From JAIVGV01 sp035295985 (GTDB taxonomy: Bacteria > Acidobacteriota > Blastocatellia > Pyrinomonadales > Pyrinomonadaceae), in contig DATHBT010000254.1 of assembly GCA_035295985.1 (NCBI GenBank), forward strand, positions 1 to 10,856: DNA of 10,856 nt. Direction: 5' to 3'. Position 1 is the stretch's first letter; every line of letters begins with the position of its first letter. Position numbers and translations under genes: made by a program. The notes under the pieces are model-generated. The model did no database searches and was not told where the DNA came from. It worked only from the letters and a program-made list of their open reading frames with translations. Positions 1 to 6,770 of the stretch are shown here, in pieces.

Positions 1-891
1 CGCGAACCGCAGCAGCCTGCGCCGGAAGGCCCCTACGACGACCTCTGGAAGCTCGGCGAGCCGCCGCCCGAACCCGAAGCGTCCGCCGCGGACGACGCCG
101 CCGGGCAGCGCCAGCTCCCCCTGCCCGAGAAAGACCTCATCTACTTCATCCTCAGGAACTCGCCCGCCCTCGCCGACTGGCAGCGCGACGCCATGGCGAT
201 GATCCACGAGGAGATGGAGTACTTCGTCCCGCAGATGCAGACGAAGGTCATGAACGAAGGTTGGGCGTCGTTCTGGCACGCGCGCATCATGCGCGAACTC
301 GACCTGCCCGACGTGGAGATGCTTGAGTTCGCCGAGCTGCATTCGGGAGTCGTCTCGCCGCACAAGGGGCAACTTAACCCGTACTACCTGGGCTACAAGA
401 TTCTCGAAGACATCGAGCGGCGCTGGGACAACCCGTCGGCCCGCGAGCGCGAGGAGTTGGGCCGCAAACCCGGCGGCGGGCGCGAGAAGATCTTCGAGGT
501 GCGGGAGCTGGACAACGACGTGTCGTTCCTGCGCAACTACCTGACCGAGGAGCTGTGCGAGGAACTCGATCTGTTCGTCTATGAGCTGGTCGAGGACGAG
601 GAGTGGACGGTGACGGAGAAGTCGTGGGAGCGCGTGCGCGATCAGCTCGTCTCGAACATGACCAACTTCGGCTTCCCCTACATCGTCGTCGCCGACGGCG
701 ACTACAACGGCAACCGCGAGCTGTACCTCAGGCACCAGTACGAGGGCGCGGAGCTGGACGGGTCTTACGCGCGCAAAGTGCTCGAACACGTCCACGCGCT
801 CTGGGGCCGGCCGGTCCACCTCGAAACGGTCGTTGACGGCGACCCGGTCACGATGCGCTACGACGGCGAGGAGCACACGGACGAGGACTGA
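1..891 (+). CDS. SpoVR/YcgB-family protein, 5'-truncated by window edge
   Basis: The reading frame is open from the first base, so the window holds the last 296 residues of a protein that usually runs to about 500. Visible residues 43-95 carry the family's most recognisable stretch: PEKDLIYFILRNSP, then LADWQRD, then an E-rich segment with YFVPQMQTKVMNEGWASFWH. LHSGVV and NPYYLGYKI follow, then the FLRNYLTEELCEELDLF and RDQLVSN segments. SpoVR in Bacillus is linked to spore cortex formation. In non-sporulating bacteria the YcgB homologues are usually encoded near a PrkA/YeaG serine kinase and a VWA/DUF444 YeaH protein and serve a stress or stationary-phase role that is poorly defined. Here the partners, if present, would lie upstream of the window. 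An internal ATG at 193 lies inside the conserved domain and is not a credible start. The acidic C-terminus (DGEEHTDED) ends at TGA 889-891. Confidence 0.93.
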   Translation, partial: REPQQPAPEGPYDDLWKLGEPPPEPEASAADDAAGQRQLPLPEKDLIYFILRNSPALADWQRDAMAMIHEEMEYFVPQMQTKVMNEGWASFWHARIMRELDLPDVEMLEFAELHSGVVSPHKGQLNPYYLGYKILEDIERRWDNPSAREREELGRKPGGGREKIFEVRELDNDVSFLRNYLTEELCEELDLFVYELVEDEEWTVTEKSWERVRDQLVSNMTNFGFPYIVVADGDYNGNRELYLRHQYEGAELDGSYARKVLEHVHALWGRPVHLETVVDGDPVTMRYDGEEHTDED

Positions 892-935
892 CCGACCGCC
901 GGGCCGCGCCGGTAGTTCGCGCGCCCTGCCCCCCT

Positions 936-973
936 CGGCCGTTGGCATGCGGTAGCCGTGGCCGCCAGTTTTT
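936..973 (+). terminator. possible intrinsic terminator after SpoVR
   Basis: An interrupted stem lies 44 bases past the SpoVR stop. CGGCC (936-940) pairs with GGCCG (960-964), and GGC (944-946) pairs with GCC (955-957) around an 8-nt loop. Four bases later comes TTTTT (969-973). The stem is short and the U-run is offset, so this is only a plausible terminator separating SpoVR from the R-M genes. Confidence 0.35.
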
Positions 974-977
974 CCGC

Positions 978-1006
978 TGGACTTCCCGTAGCATCATGGC
1001 TAGAGT
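978..1006 (+). promoter_or_regulatory. weak sigma70-like promoter candidate for the methyltransferase operon
   Basis: TGGACT (978-983) and TAGAGT (1001-1006) each match the sigma70 -35/-10 consensus at four of six positions, with a 17-base spacer. Initiation near 1013 would leave almost no leader before the GTG at 1015 but a leader of about 38 nt before the in-frame ATG at 1051. Two 4/6 matches are weak evidence. Confidence 0.25.
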
Positions 1007-1014
1007 AGGCCGCC

Positions 1015-2283
1015 GTGAAGCTCTCACGAGGGGCGAGAATCGAAAGTGACATGCTCGAAGATCAGCGTTCCGCGCAGGCCGTAGTTAACAACAGAGAATC
1101 CGAACTACTTAATCTTCTGGCGGTGGATTGGAGTTTCGCCTCGGAGAAAACGTCTCACCTGACTCACGGGCTGCACCCTTACCCCGCCAAATACATCCCC
1201 CAGATACCGCACACACTCATTCGGGAACTCTCGTCGCCGGGGGAGACGGTGGCGGACATATTCTGCGGAAGCGGGACGGCGCTGGTCGAGGCGCTGCTCC
1301 TCGGCCGCAACGCTGTGGGCGTGGACGCTAGCCCGCTCGCGTGTCTCATCAGCCGGGCCAAGACGGCGCGGCTCGCCGAAGGCGATCTGGATTCGCTGCT
1401 CTCGCTCGCCGAGAGCGCGCACCTGCTCGCCGATCAGATATCGGCCCAGAGCAATTTCCCTCTGTTCCAACCCCTCCCCTATGCCTCCGGCGCGCCACGC
1501 CCCAGCGACGAGACCATCTCTTTCTGGTTCGCCCCATTCGTGGTCGAGGAACTGGCCGAGGCGCTGTCATGGTGCCACGGGATGCCCACCGAATCGAGCC
1601 GGACGGTAGCCCTCGCGGCGTTCTCTTCAATTATCGTCGTGGTGTCGAGACAGGATTCGGACACGCGCTACGTCCGCCGCGAAAAGAAGATACGGCCGGG
1701 CGACGCAATGCGGCGGTTCGCGCGTTCCGTGTCCGAGGCCGCGCGCAACAGCGCCGAGTTGACCGGGCTGGTCGATTCGGGCCTCGGCTGCGAAGTCCAC
1801 AACGCCGACGTTCTTACCGGCCCGGACATCGGCCAAGTCGATCTGGTAGTCTGCTCGCCCCCCTACCCCAACGCATATAGCTACCACCTCTACCACCGGA
1901 CGCGGATGCTCTGGCTCGGAATGGATCAGCCGAAGTTTAAGCGGGAGGAGATAGGGAGCCACAGGAAATACAGCAGCAGAGGCCCTAACGGCGCGACCGT
2001 CGAGACCTTTCGCGGCGAGATGTCGACCATCTTCACTTGGCTCCGCCGACACCTCCGGCCCGACGGGTACGCCTGCTTCGTGGTCGGCGACTCGACGTTG
2101 AAAGGGCGGGTCATCAGCAACGCCGATCTGATTGCCGAAGTATCGGCGGAGAACGGCTTCAGCGAGGCGGGCCGCTTGGAGAGGCGAATGCAGGATACGA
2201 AGAAGGCTTTTAACCCGGCCATCGGGAAGATCAAGCGCGAGCAGATCGTGGTGATGCGTAACACAGGGGGGACGCCCGCGTGA
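1015..2283 (+). CDS. DNA methyltransferase M1, predicted N4-cytosine (R-M modification subunit)
   Basis: This is a 422-residue S-adenosylmethionine-dependent DNA methyltransferase. Motif X is HGLHPYPAKYIP (51-62), SAM-binding motif I is DIFCGSGT (81-88) followed by VGVDASP (101-107), and catalytic motif IV is CSPPY (280-284). SPPY rather than DPPY favours N4-cytosine as target (established tendency; the base is not proven). About 190 residues separate motifs I and IV, room for target recognition as in alpha-class order. Inside lies SRQDSDTRYVRREKKI (211-226), which has a counterpart in the next gene, so the two enzymes are related. The GTG start has weak TAGG spacing; ATG 1051 is an alternative that would shorten the protein by 12 residues without touching any motif. 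The stop overlaps the next start. Bases 1081-1140 are 45% G+C by hand count, against 72% at 7561-7620, consistent with horizontal acquisition. Confidence 0.9.
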   Translation: MKLSRGARIESDMLEDQRSAQAVVNNRESELLNLLAVDWSFASEKTSHLTHGLHPYPAKYIPQIPHTLIRELSSPGETVADIFCGSGTALVEALLLGRNAVGVDASPLACLISRAKTARLAEGDLDSLLSLAESAHLLADQISAQSNFPLFQPLPYASGAPRPSDETISFWFAPFVVEELAEALSWCHGMPTESSRTVALAAFSSIIVVVSRQDSDTRYVRREKKIRPGDAMRRFARSVSEAARNSAELTGLVDSGLGCEVHNADVLTGPDIGQVDLVVCSPPYPNAYSYHLYHRTRMLWLGMDQPKFKREEIGSHRKYSSRGPNGATVETFRGEMSTIFTWLRRHLRPDGYACFVVGDSTLKGRVISNADLIAEVSAENGFSEAGRLERRMQDTKKAFNPAIGKIKREQIVVMRNTGGTPA

Positions 2284-3893
2284 CAGCCGTCCTGAAGTGT
2301 CGAATCAAGCCCTACATCCAGCCCTTCGAGCGGAAGTTGGCCCTCGCCGAACTGTCCTCGCTCGCTCGCTCGGCCCCGCGTGCGGCAGGCCCGGCCGCCG
2401 AAGCCATCGAATTCGAGGTGCAGTGCGACGCGCCCGCTGACGCGCTCGCGGAGAAGTTGGCCTACTGGGAGTACGTCTCCGACTCACACCCGCGGGTGAC
2501 GGTTCAGGCGCTGCGCGAGGCCACGGTCAACGTCGTCCGCAACGGCGTTCCCCTAGAGAAGATCGCCGAACTCCTCCCCTTCGCCGGGGGCGAGGTTCCT
2601 TTGCCCAACAGGCGCTGCCTGCGCTACGGGGCGCACGGCATTCACGAATACCGCGGAAAGTTTTTCCCCCAACTTGTCAGGTCGCTCATTAACATCGCAG
2701 GGGTTCCGGCCGGCGGGGTCGTGGCCGATCCGCTCGCCGGGAGCGGGACAACGGTCGTCGAGACGGTTCTGGCCGGGGGGCGGGGAATAGGTCTGGACAT
2801 GAACCCCCTCTCGGTCTTGATCGGGCGCACGAAATGCGCGCTGCTCGCCGTCCCGCCGAAACGTCTAGAGGCCGCGTACCGGCAGACGCGCGAGCGTCTG
2901 CTTGCTGCCACGCCCGCGCGTGTTGCCTCGCGCCTCCCCTACTTCGCCTCGCTGCCTGACAGGGATCAGGAGTACCTCGGGGGGTGGTTTTCCGAACACG
3001 TCTTGGCCGATCTCGATCAGATAGCGCGGGTGATCGGCGAAATCGAGGACGGCCCCGTGCGCGATCTGATGCGCGTCTCCCTGAGCAACATTATTAGAAG
3101 GGTCTCGTGGCAGAAGGACGACGATCTGCGGGTCAGGAAGGAGATCCGGGCGGATGACGATGTCGATCCGGTCAAGGAGTTTTTAGACGAGCTGGGGAGT
3201 TCGGTCAGGACTGTTCTGGCCTTCCTCTACCAGAATGGGGCATCCGGCCTCGGCCCCTTCGCGATAGAAGAAGGGAACGCCTGCCTGCTCGACGTGCTCT
3301 GGAGCGACTGGCGCGGGCGGGTTGATGCCGTCATCACCTCGCCGCCTTACGCCACGGCGCTCCCCTATCTCGACACGGATCGGTTGAGTCTCTGCTACCT
3401 CGGCCTGCTGACCCGGCCCGATCACCGTAAACGTGATTTACAGATGATCGGGAACAGGGAGGTCACGGAGAAGCAGCGCAGGCTTCAGTGGGAGCACTTT
3501 CAAAGTCGGAAAGAACTTCTCCCGGCGGCGGTGGTCGGGCTAATCGAGAAGGTTCACCGCTTGAACTCAGCGGCCGATGTGGGTTTCCGCAGAAAGAACC
3601 TGCCGACGCTGTTAGCCAAATACTTTTTCGACATGCGGGACGTGTTCAGCGGGGTGGCCTACATCCTCAAACCCGGCGCGCCCGCGTACGTGGTGGTGGG
3701 CAATAATCACACCGTCGCTGGCGGGGAGCGGGTGGAGATTGAGACCGCAAACCTTTTAATAGATGTGGCTCAGGCCGCCGGGCTGTGCGCGGAGGATCAC
3801 ATCCCCATGGAAATGCTCGTTTCGAGAGACATCTTCAAGAAGAACGCCGTGGCCTCCGAGGTGATCTTAGCCTTCCGCCGCCCGCCTCAGTAG
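2280..3893 (+). CDS. DNA methyltransferase M2, predicted N4-cytosine (R-M modification subunit)
   Basis: This 537-residue enzyme is a second methyltransferase of the same general family as its upstream neighbour. An N-terminal extension of about 115 residues precedes motif X, HGIHEYRGKFFP (119-130). Motif I is DPLAGSGT (150-157) with GLDMNPLS (171-178), and motif IV is TSPPY (353-357). The segment SNIIRRVSWQKDDDLRVRKE (269-288) matches the SSIIVVVSRQDSDTRY region of M1 in position and pattern. TSPPY favours N4-cytosine methylation. The GTG start (2280-2282) shares bases with the M1 stop in a 4-bp GTGA overlap, indicating translational coupling from one mRNA. The 3' end runs 7 bp into the convergent nuclease gene. 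Inference: M1 and M2 each protect one strand of an asymmetric recognition site. The recognition sequence cannot be read from the protein. Confidence 0.9.
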   Translation: MTAVLKCRIKPYIQPFERKLALAELSSLARSAPRAAGPAAEAIEFEVQCDAPADALAEKLAYWEYVSDSHPRVTVQALREATVNVVRNGVPLEKIAELLPFAGGEVPLPNRRCLRYGAHGIHEYRGKFFPQLVRSLINIAGVPAGGVVADPLAGSGTTVVETVLAGGRGIGLDMNPLSVLIGRTKCALLAVPPKRLEAAYRQTRERLLAATPARVASRLPYFASLPDRDQEYLGGWFSEHVLADLDQIARVIGEIEDGPVRDLMRVSLSNIIRRVSWQKDDDLRVRKEIRADDDVDPVKEFLDELGSSVRTVLAFLYQNGASGLGPFAIEEGNACLLDVLWSDWRGRVDAVITSPPYATALPYLDTDRLSLCYLGLLTRPDHRKRDLQMIGNREVTEKQRRLQWEHFQSRKELLPAAVVGLIEKVHRLNSAADVGFRRKNLPTLLAKYFFDMRDVFSGVAYILKPGAPAYVVVGNNHTVAGGERVEIETANLLIDVAQAAGLCAEDHIPMEMLVSRDIFKKNAVASEVILAFRRPPQ

Positions 3894-5146
3894 TAGCCCC
3901 ACCTCTTCTCCGAGTTCGGCGGTCGGTTCACACAGAGCCTGAGCGCGTCAGCGTGCTCCGGCGTGCCCTGCGCGAGCACCATCACGGAGTAGTCATTGCC
4001 AGCGGCCGGCTCACCCATCTCGATCTGAATGATGTCCCCGACGCGGCCGGCGTTGCGCAGGTCGCCGTTGCGCAGGCGATAGTCCTTTTTGTCGGGGTTG
4101 TACCACAGGGTCGCTTCCAGCGTGCGGCCCCCGTAGAGAAGGCGGAGGTGTCGATCTTTTTTCCCCGGCCATGAGGGATCGTCCGCGAAAAGGCTCTCCC
4201 ACCCCCAAAACTCCGGGTCGCACACCTGCACCCTTCTCGCCTTAACGGGGCGCACCGCTTCGACAGGGATGAAGATTTCGGGAGACCTCCTTGACGTTCC
4301 CGCCGTGGTCTGCCCGACGCCAACATCTGTGTTTCGGAGTACCATGAGGAATCCTCTGTGTGTACGCTCCGAGGTCGCGTCGGCTCCGAGGGCCGGAAGC
4401 GGCAACTGAACATCACCTTCGGGTCGCGCTGCCGCCTGCCCTCCTCCGGCAGCAACAGCGCCTTCCGAACGTTTCGGGGCCGGCGGTGCTTTCCGCACGG
4501 GCACTCTTCCGAATAAGGGCTCACGCGCCTCCCCATCTTGTCGCCTTCTGGCCTGCGCTAACTTGTCTTGAATCTCTCTGGCCTCTGCCTCGGTCGGAAC
4601 ATCGCCGTTCTCTGCAAGTCGTTCTATCAACTCGCCGGTTAGACGCAAGGCGATTCCCCGCGATGGATCAGACCAGTTGTTCAGCGCCGCCTCGACCTGC
4701 GCCAGCAACGCACGGTCGTCTTCAATGCTGAGGTCTAACGAGACCGAGAGGGACGCTTCATAATTTGTGAACAGCCCCCCTTCGGTCAGATTCCCCGAAC
4801 CCACGATCAAATCCGCCCGGCCTTCGCCTTTGAAAAGATAAACTTTGGGGTGGAAGGTAGAAGTGTTTTCGTTGTGAAATGCCCAAACCTCGCCACGCTC
4901 GCCCACACACTCCAGTAGCCCGCTCAGCCCCTCTTTCGACGTGCTGGCGAGGTCTATGCCGACCGACACCCTGACCGTCGCGCGGCGCGAAAATTCTGCC
5001 AGCGCGTCGCTAATGTGGCGGACGCCCGACAGCTTTACGAAAGCCACGGCGGCGCGGAACTCAGTCCACTCCGGTTGCCTGAGATGAGAGTTCAGGTAGT
5101 CTCCCAAACGGAGGGCGCCGTCTGGCTGTGAGATGATGCGGATCAC
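3887..5146 (-). CDS. PLD-superfamily restriction endonuclease (BfiI/NgoFVII type)
   Basis: Residue numbers count from an upstream in-frame ATG at 5221 (444 aa). The PLD catalytic motif is HPKVYLFKG with His124 and Lys126, followed by GSGNLTEGG (141-149) and a conserved Glu155. One HxK copy implies dimerisation to form one active site and cleavage without metal ions, as known for BfiI. Residues about 195-288 form a charged, then Pro/Ala/Gly-rich linker. The C-terminal domain (about 289-425) has FIPVEAV, DPEFWGW and VGDIIQIE, reminiscent of B3-like DNA-binding domains (inference). I chose GTG 5146 (419 aa): AGGG lies 6 nt upstream and the protein then starts just before IRIISQPDG, where relatives tend to begin. 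ATG 5221 has no Shine-Dalgarno and overlaps a possible -10. The gene converges with two methyltransferases, so it is the likely cutting partner. Confidence 0.85.
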   Translation of the reverse strand: MIRIISQPDGALRLGDYLNSHLRQPEWTEFRAAVAFVKLSGVRHISDALAEFSRRATVRVSVGIDLASTSKEGLSGLLECVGERGEVWAFHNENTSTFHPKVYLFKGEGRADLIVGSGNLTEGGLFTNYEASLSVSLDLSIEDDRALLAQVEAALNNWSDPSRGIALRLTGELIERLAENGDVPTEAEAREIQDKLAQARRRQDGEAREPLFGRVPVRKAPPAPKRSEGAVAAGGGQAAARPEGDVQLPLPALGADATSERTHRGFLMVLRNTDVGVGQTTAGTSRRSPEIFIPVEAVRPVKARRVQVCDPEFWGWESLFADDPSWPGKKDRHLRLLYGGRTLEATLWYNPDKKDYRLRNGDLRNAGRVGDIIQIEMGEPAAGNDYSVMVLAQGTPEHADALRLCVNRPPNSEKRWGYY

Positions 5147-5152
5147 GCGCAG

Positions 5153-5156
5153 CCCT
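5153..5156 (-). promoter_or_regulatory. ribosome binding site deciding the nuclease start
   Basis: On the minus strand AGGG (5156-5153) stands 6 nt before GTG 5146-5144. No comparable purine-rich site lies within 15 nt of the in-frame ATG at 5221, so the shorter 419-residue product is favoured. Confidence 0.45.
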
Positions 5157-5219
5157 AGGGTAGTCGGGTAAAAAACCTCGGCGGGGCGACTAGTTAAAAA
5201 TGCCGCCTGTCTCGAACAC

Positions 5220-5246
5220 ATTTAAGTCTATCGCAGCGATTCACAA
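5220..5246 (-). promoter_or_regulatory. weak promoter candidate and short direct repeat upstream of the nuclease
   Basis: The minus strand reads TTGTGA (5246-5241), a 15-16 nt spacer, then TTAAAT/TAAATG (5225-5219). This is a weak -35/-10 pair that would start transcription a few bases inside the longer ORF and so supports the GTG start at 5146. Next to it, CACAAGAG occurs twice in tandem on the plus strand (5242-5249 and 5250-5257), a possible operator half-site pair. Both readings are tentative. Confidence 0.25.
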
Positions 5247-5278
5247 GAGCACAAGAGAGCCTCCCTCTCGCCGCCGCA

Positions 5279-5788
5279 TCAGTTCGCCTGCCAGATCGCG
5301 TAGTTCAAAAACATCGCGAAGGTGACCCACCAGAGGTAGGGCACGAAGAGCCAGCCGGCCGGGCGGCTCACCTGCCAGAAGGCCGCCATCGTGGCGAAGA
5401 TTGTCGTCCAGAGGAAAGAGATCTCGACGAGCGCCGCGCCGGGTGATTTTCTACCGAAGAAGAGGATCGACCAGAGGGCGTTTAAGACTAGCTGCGCGAA
5501 GAAGAGTAAGAGTGCGAGGCGCGCGCCCGCGAAGCCGCGCTCGCGCCAGACGAGCCACGCGGCCGTGCCCATCGCGATGTAAAGCAGAGTCCAGACGGGG
5601 CCGAAGACCCAGTTGGGCGGCGTCCACGCGGGCTTTCTGAGCGACTCGTACCAGCCGGGGACGGCCGGCGTCGTGAAGAGCGAGCCGACGCCGGCCGCGG
5701 CGAAGCTGGCCGCGAGGAAGAGGGCCAGGCCGAGCCACTGCCCCGCCCCCGCGGAGCCTTTCACGCCTTCGACTGCCTCAGTCTTCAT
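5279..5788 (-). CDS. tspO: TspO/MBR family membrane protein
   Basis: This 169-residue protein has the typical TspO length and five hydrophobic segments (about 17-35, 60-82, 88-110, 120-139, 147-166). Family motifs are clear: PGWYESLRKPAWTPPNWVFGP (split as WYESLRKPAW, 47-55, and PPNWVFGPVWT, 57-67), LYIAMGTAAWLVW, LNALWSILFF (102-111), and the C-terminal PYLWWVTFAMFLN. TspO proteins are inner- or outer-membrane tryptophan-rich sensors that bind porphyrins, with proposed roles in tetrapyrrole handling and oxidative stress. The frame stays open upstream to 6103, but that part crosses the divergent SRPBCC gene and has no TspO character, so I start at ATG 5788. No strong Shine-Dalgarno precedes it. 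The gene reads toward the nuclease gene, with 57-132 bp between them depending on the nuclease start. Confidence 0.95.
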   Translation of the reverse strand: MKTEAVEGVKGSAGAGQWLGLALFLAASFAAAGVGSLFTTPAVPGWYESLRKPAWTPPNWVFGPVWTLLYIAMGTAAWLVWRERGFAGARLALLLFFAQLVLNALWSILFFGRKSPGAALVEISFLWTTIFATMAAFWQVSRPAGWLFVPYLWWVTFAMFLNYAIWQAN

Positions 5789-5885
5789 GCCGCGGATGAG
5801 AGCCGAGGCGTGTCGCGCGCTCTTCCCCGGCTTCTGGATTTTATGTGGCGGCGCGCTCCGTCTCGGTGTTAGCCTGCCGGACGAG

Positions 5886-6359
5886 ATGAGCCGCAGAACA
5901 TTCGTCAAGGAGAGCGTCATCCGCGCCGCGCCCGAGAGGGTCTTCGCGTTCCACGAGCTAACGGACGCGCTGGCGCGTCTGACGCCGCCGTGGGAGCGTT
6001 CGCGCGTGTTGCGGGCGGCGCGTATCGACGAGGTCGGGGCGAAGGCGATTATCGAGACGCGCCTGTTCGGCGTCGTGCCCGTGCGCTGGGTCGCGCGCCA
6101 CACGCTCTACGATCCGCCGCGCGCCTTCGAGGACGTGCAGGAGTCAGGCCCGTTCCGCCGCTGGCGACACCGACACACAATTCTGCCGCACCCGGAAGGC
6201 GCGATTCTCCGCGACGAGATCGAGTACGAGCCGCCGCTCGGCCCGCTTGGTCGTCTCGCCGAACCCTTCCTCATTAAACCGCGGCTCGAAAAACTCTTCG
6301 CCTACCGTCACGAAGTAACACGCGCGTGGTGCGAGGGGGACGGCGCTGCCGCCGCCTGA
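5886..6359 (+). CDS. SRPBCC-fold (START/polyketide-cyclase-like) protein
   Basis: This 157-residue protein begins MSRRTFVKESVIRAAPERVFAFHEL, the usual opening of SRPBCC/CoxG/cyclase-like ligand-binding proteins (F-x-E-S-x-I-x-A-x-x-E-x-V-F-x-F-H). WERSRVL, the strand pair RWVARHTLYDPPRAFEDVQ, GPFRRWRHRHTI, and the LRDEIEYEPPLGPLG-to-C-terminal-helix region (FLIKPRLEKLFAYRHEV) match the family too. These proteins bind hydrophobic small molecules or lipids in a central cavity; the ligand here is unknown. It is divergent from tspO across a 97-bp gap, so the two may share a control region, though no clear promoter was found. A longer open frame upstream (from 5613) is antisense to tspO and was rejected. 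Convergent with the DUF3303-type gene 43 bp downstream. Confidence 0.85.
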   Translation: MSRRTFVKESVIRAAPERVFAFHELTDALARLTPPWERSRVLRAARIDEVGAKAIIETRLFGVVPVRWVARHTLYDPPRAFEDVQESGPFRRWRHRHTILPHPEGAILRDEIEYEPPLGPLGRLAEPFLIKPRLEKLFAYRHEVTRAWCEGDGAAAA

Positions 6360-6402
6360 CTCCGGCCGGGAAAACTTTCCGTTCGACTTGTAAGGGTGAT
6401 TG

Positions 6403-6675
6403 TCAGCCCGCGGGCTTGACCGAAGCGGCGGCCTCCGCCGACGTGACGACGGGGACGACCTCGAACTCGACCAGGTCTTGCCACCGACTCATCCACTGCT
6501 CGAGCAGGGCCGCGTCGTCGCACTCCATCAGTTGGAAGCAGCGGTCGCGCTCGGCCGCCACCCAACTGTCAACGTAGCGCAGGCCTTCGGGGAGCATCCG
6601 ACCCTGTTCGCGGAAGCGCCGATAGACGGGCGCGGCGTCGCCGTCTTTGAACCGTTCGATGACCATGAACAGCAT
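6403..6675 (-). CDS. DUF3303-type small protein
   Basis: This 90-residue protein begins MLFMVIERFKDGD and carries the pattern of the DUF3303 family: RFREQGRMLPEGLRYVDSW, then RCFQLMECDD, then LEQWMSRWQDLVEFEVVPVV. The fold is expected to be a small ferredoxin-like alpha/beta domain related to dimeric barrels; no reaction is established. The start is set by a strong GGGAGG (6686-6681) 5 nt before ATG 6675. An in-frame TTG at 6690 would place that Shine-Dalgarno inside the gene. It lies downstream of the membrane-protein gene on the same strand, separated by a heptamer hairpin that could uncouple their expression. A short Ala-rich tail (TSAEAAASVKPAG) ends the protein. Confidence 0.8.
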   Translation of the reverse strand: MLFMVIERFKDGDAAPVYRRFREQGRMLPEGLRYVDSWVAAERDRCFQLMECDDAALLEQWMSRWQDLVEFEVVPVVTSAEAAASVKPAG

Positions 6676-6680
6676 CGTGG

Positions 6681-6686
6681 CCTCCC
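6681..6686 (-). promoter_or_regulatory. Shine-Dalgarno of the DUF3303-type gene
   Basis: GGGAGG on the minus strand with 5 nt to ATG 6675 is among the best ribosome binding sites in the window and fixes the start. Confidence 0.75.
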
Positions 6687-6693
6687 GCAAAAA

Positions 6694-6770
6694 GTGATGA
6701 GTGATGAGTAGTGAGTGCTGGGTAAAATGCGGTTTCTTCTACTCAGCACTCATTACTCATCACTCCATTC
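6694..6770. repeat. heptamer-based hairpin element (copy 1)
   Basis: The left side reads as 7-base units: GTGATGA (6694), GTGATGA (6701), GTAGTGA (6708), GTGCTGG (6715). The right side reads TCAGCAC (6743), TCATTAC (6750), TCATCAC (6757), TCCATTC (6764). The arms 6699-6724 and 6740-6765 pair over 26 positions, 24 of them Watson-Crick and two G-T wobbles, around a 15-nt loop that contains TTCTTC. The element fills the gap between the DUF3303-type gene and the membrane-protein gene, and its right arm includes that gene's stop codon (TGA at 6762-6760). It could end or stabilise the upstream transcript, or be a dispersed repeat. No U-run follows it on the minus strand. Confidence 0.85.

Noticed and set aside
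1015..5221. Type I, BREX or DISARM-like defence island
   Set aside because: No specificity subunit, helicase, PglZ, BrxL or large ATPase gene is present; only two methylases and one nuclease.
5613..5885. Upstream extension of the SRPBCC frame
   Set aside because: It is antisense to tspO; the family's N-terminal strand begins right after ATG 5886.
5789..6103. N-terminal extension of the TspO frame
   Set aside because: It lacks TspO features, would make the protein far longer than the family norm and runs antisense through the SRPBCC gene.
6360..6402. GGAAAACTTTCC palindrome between convergent genes as terminator
   Set aside because: The stem is 5 bp with a 2-nt loop and no U-run; too weak to call.
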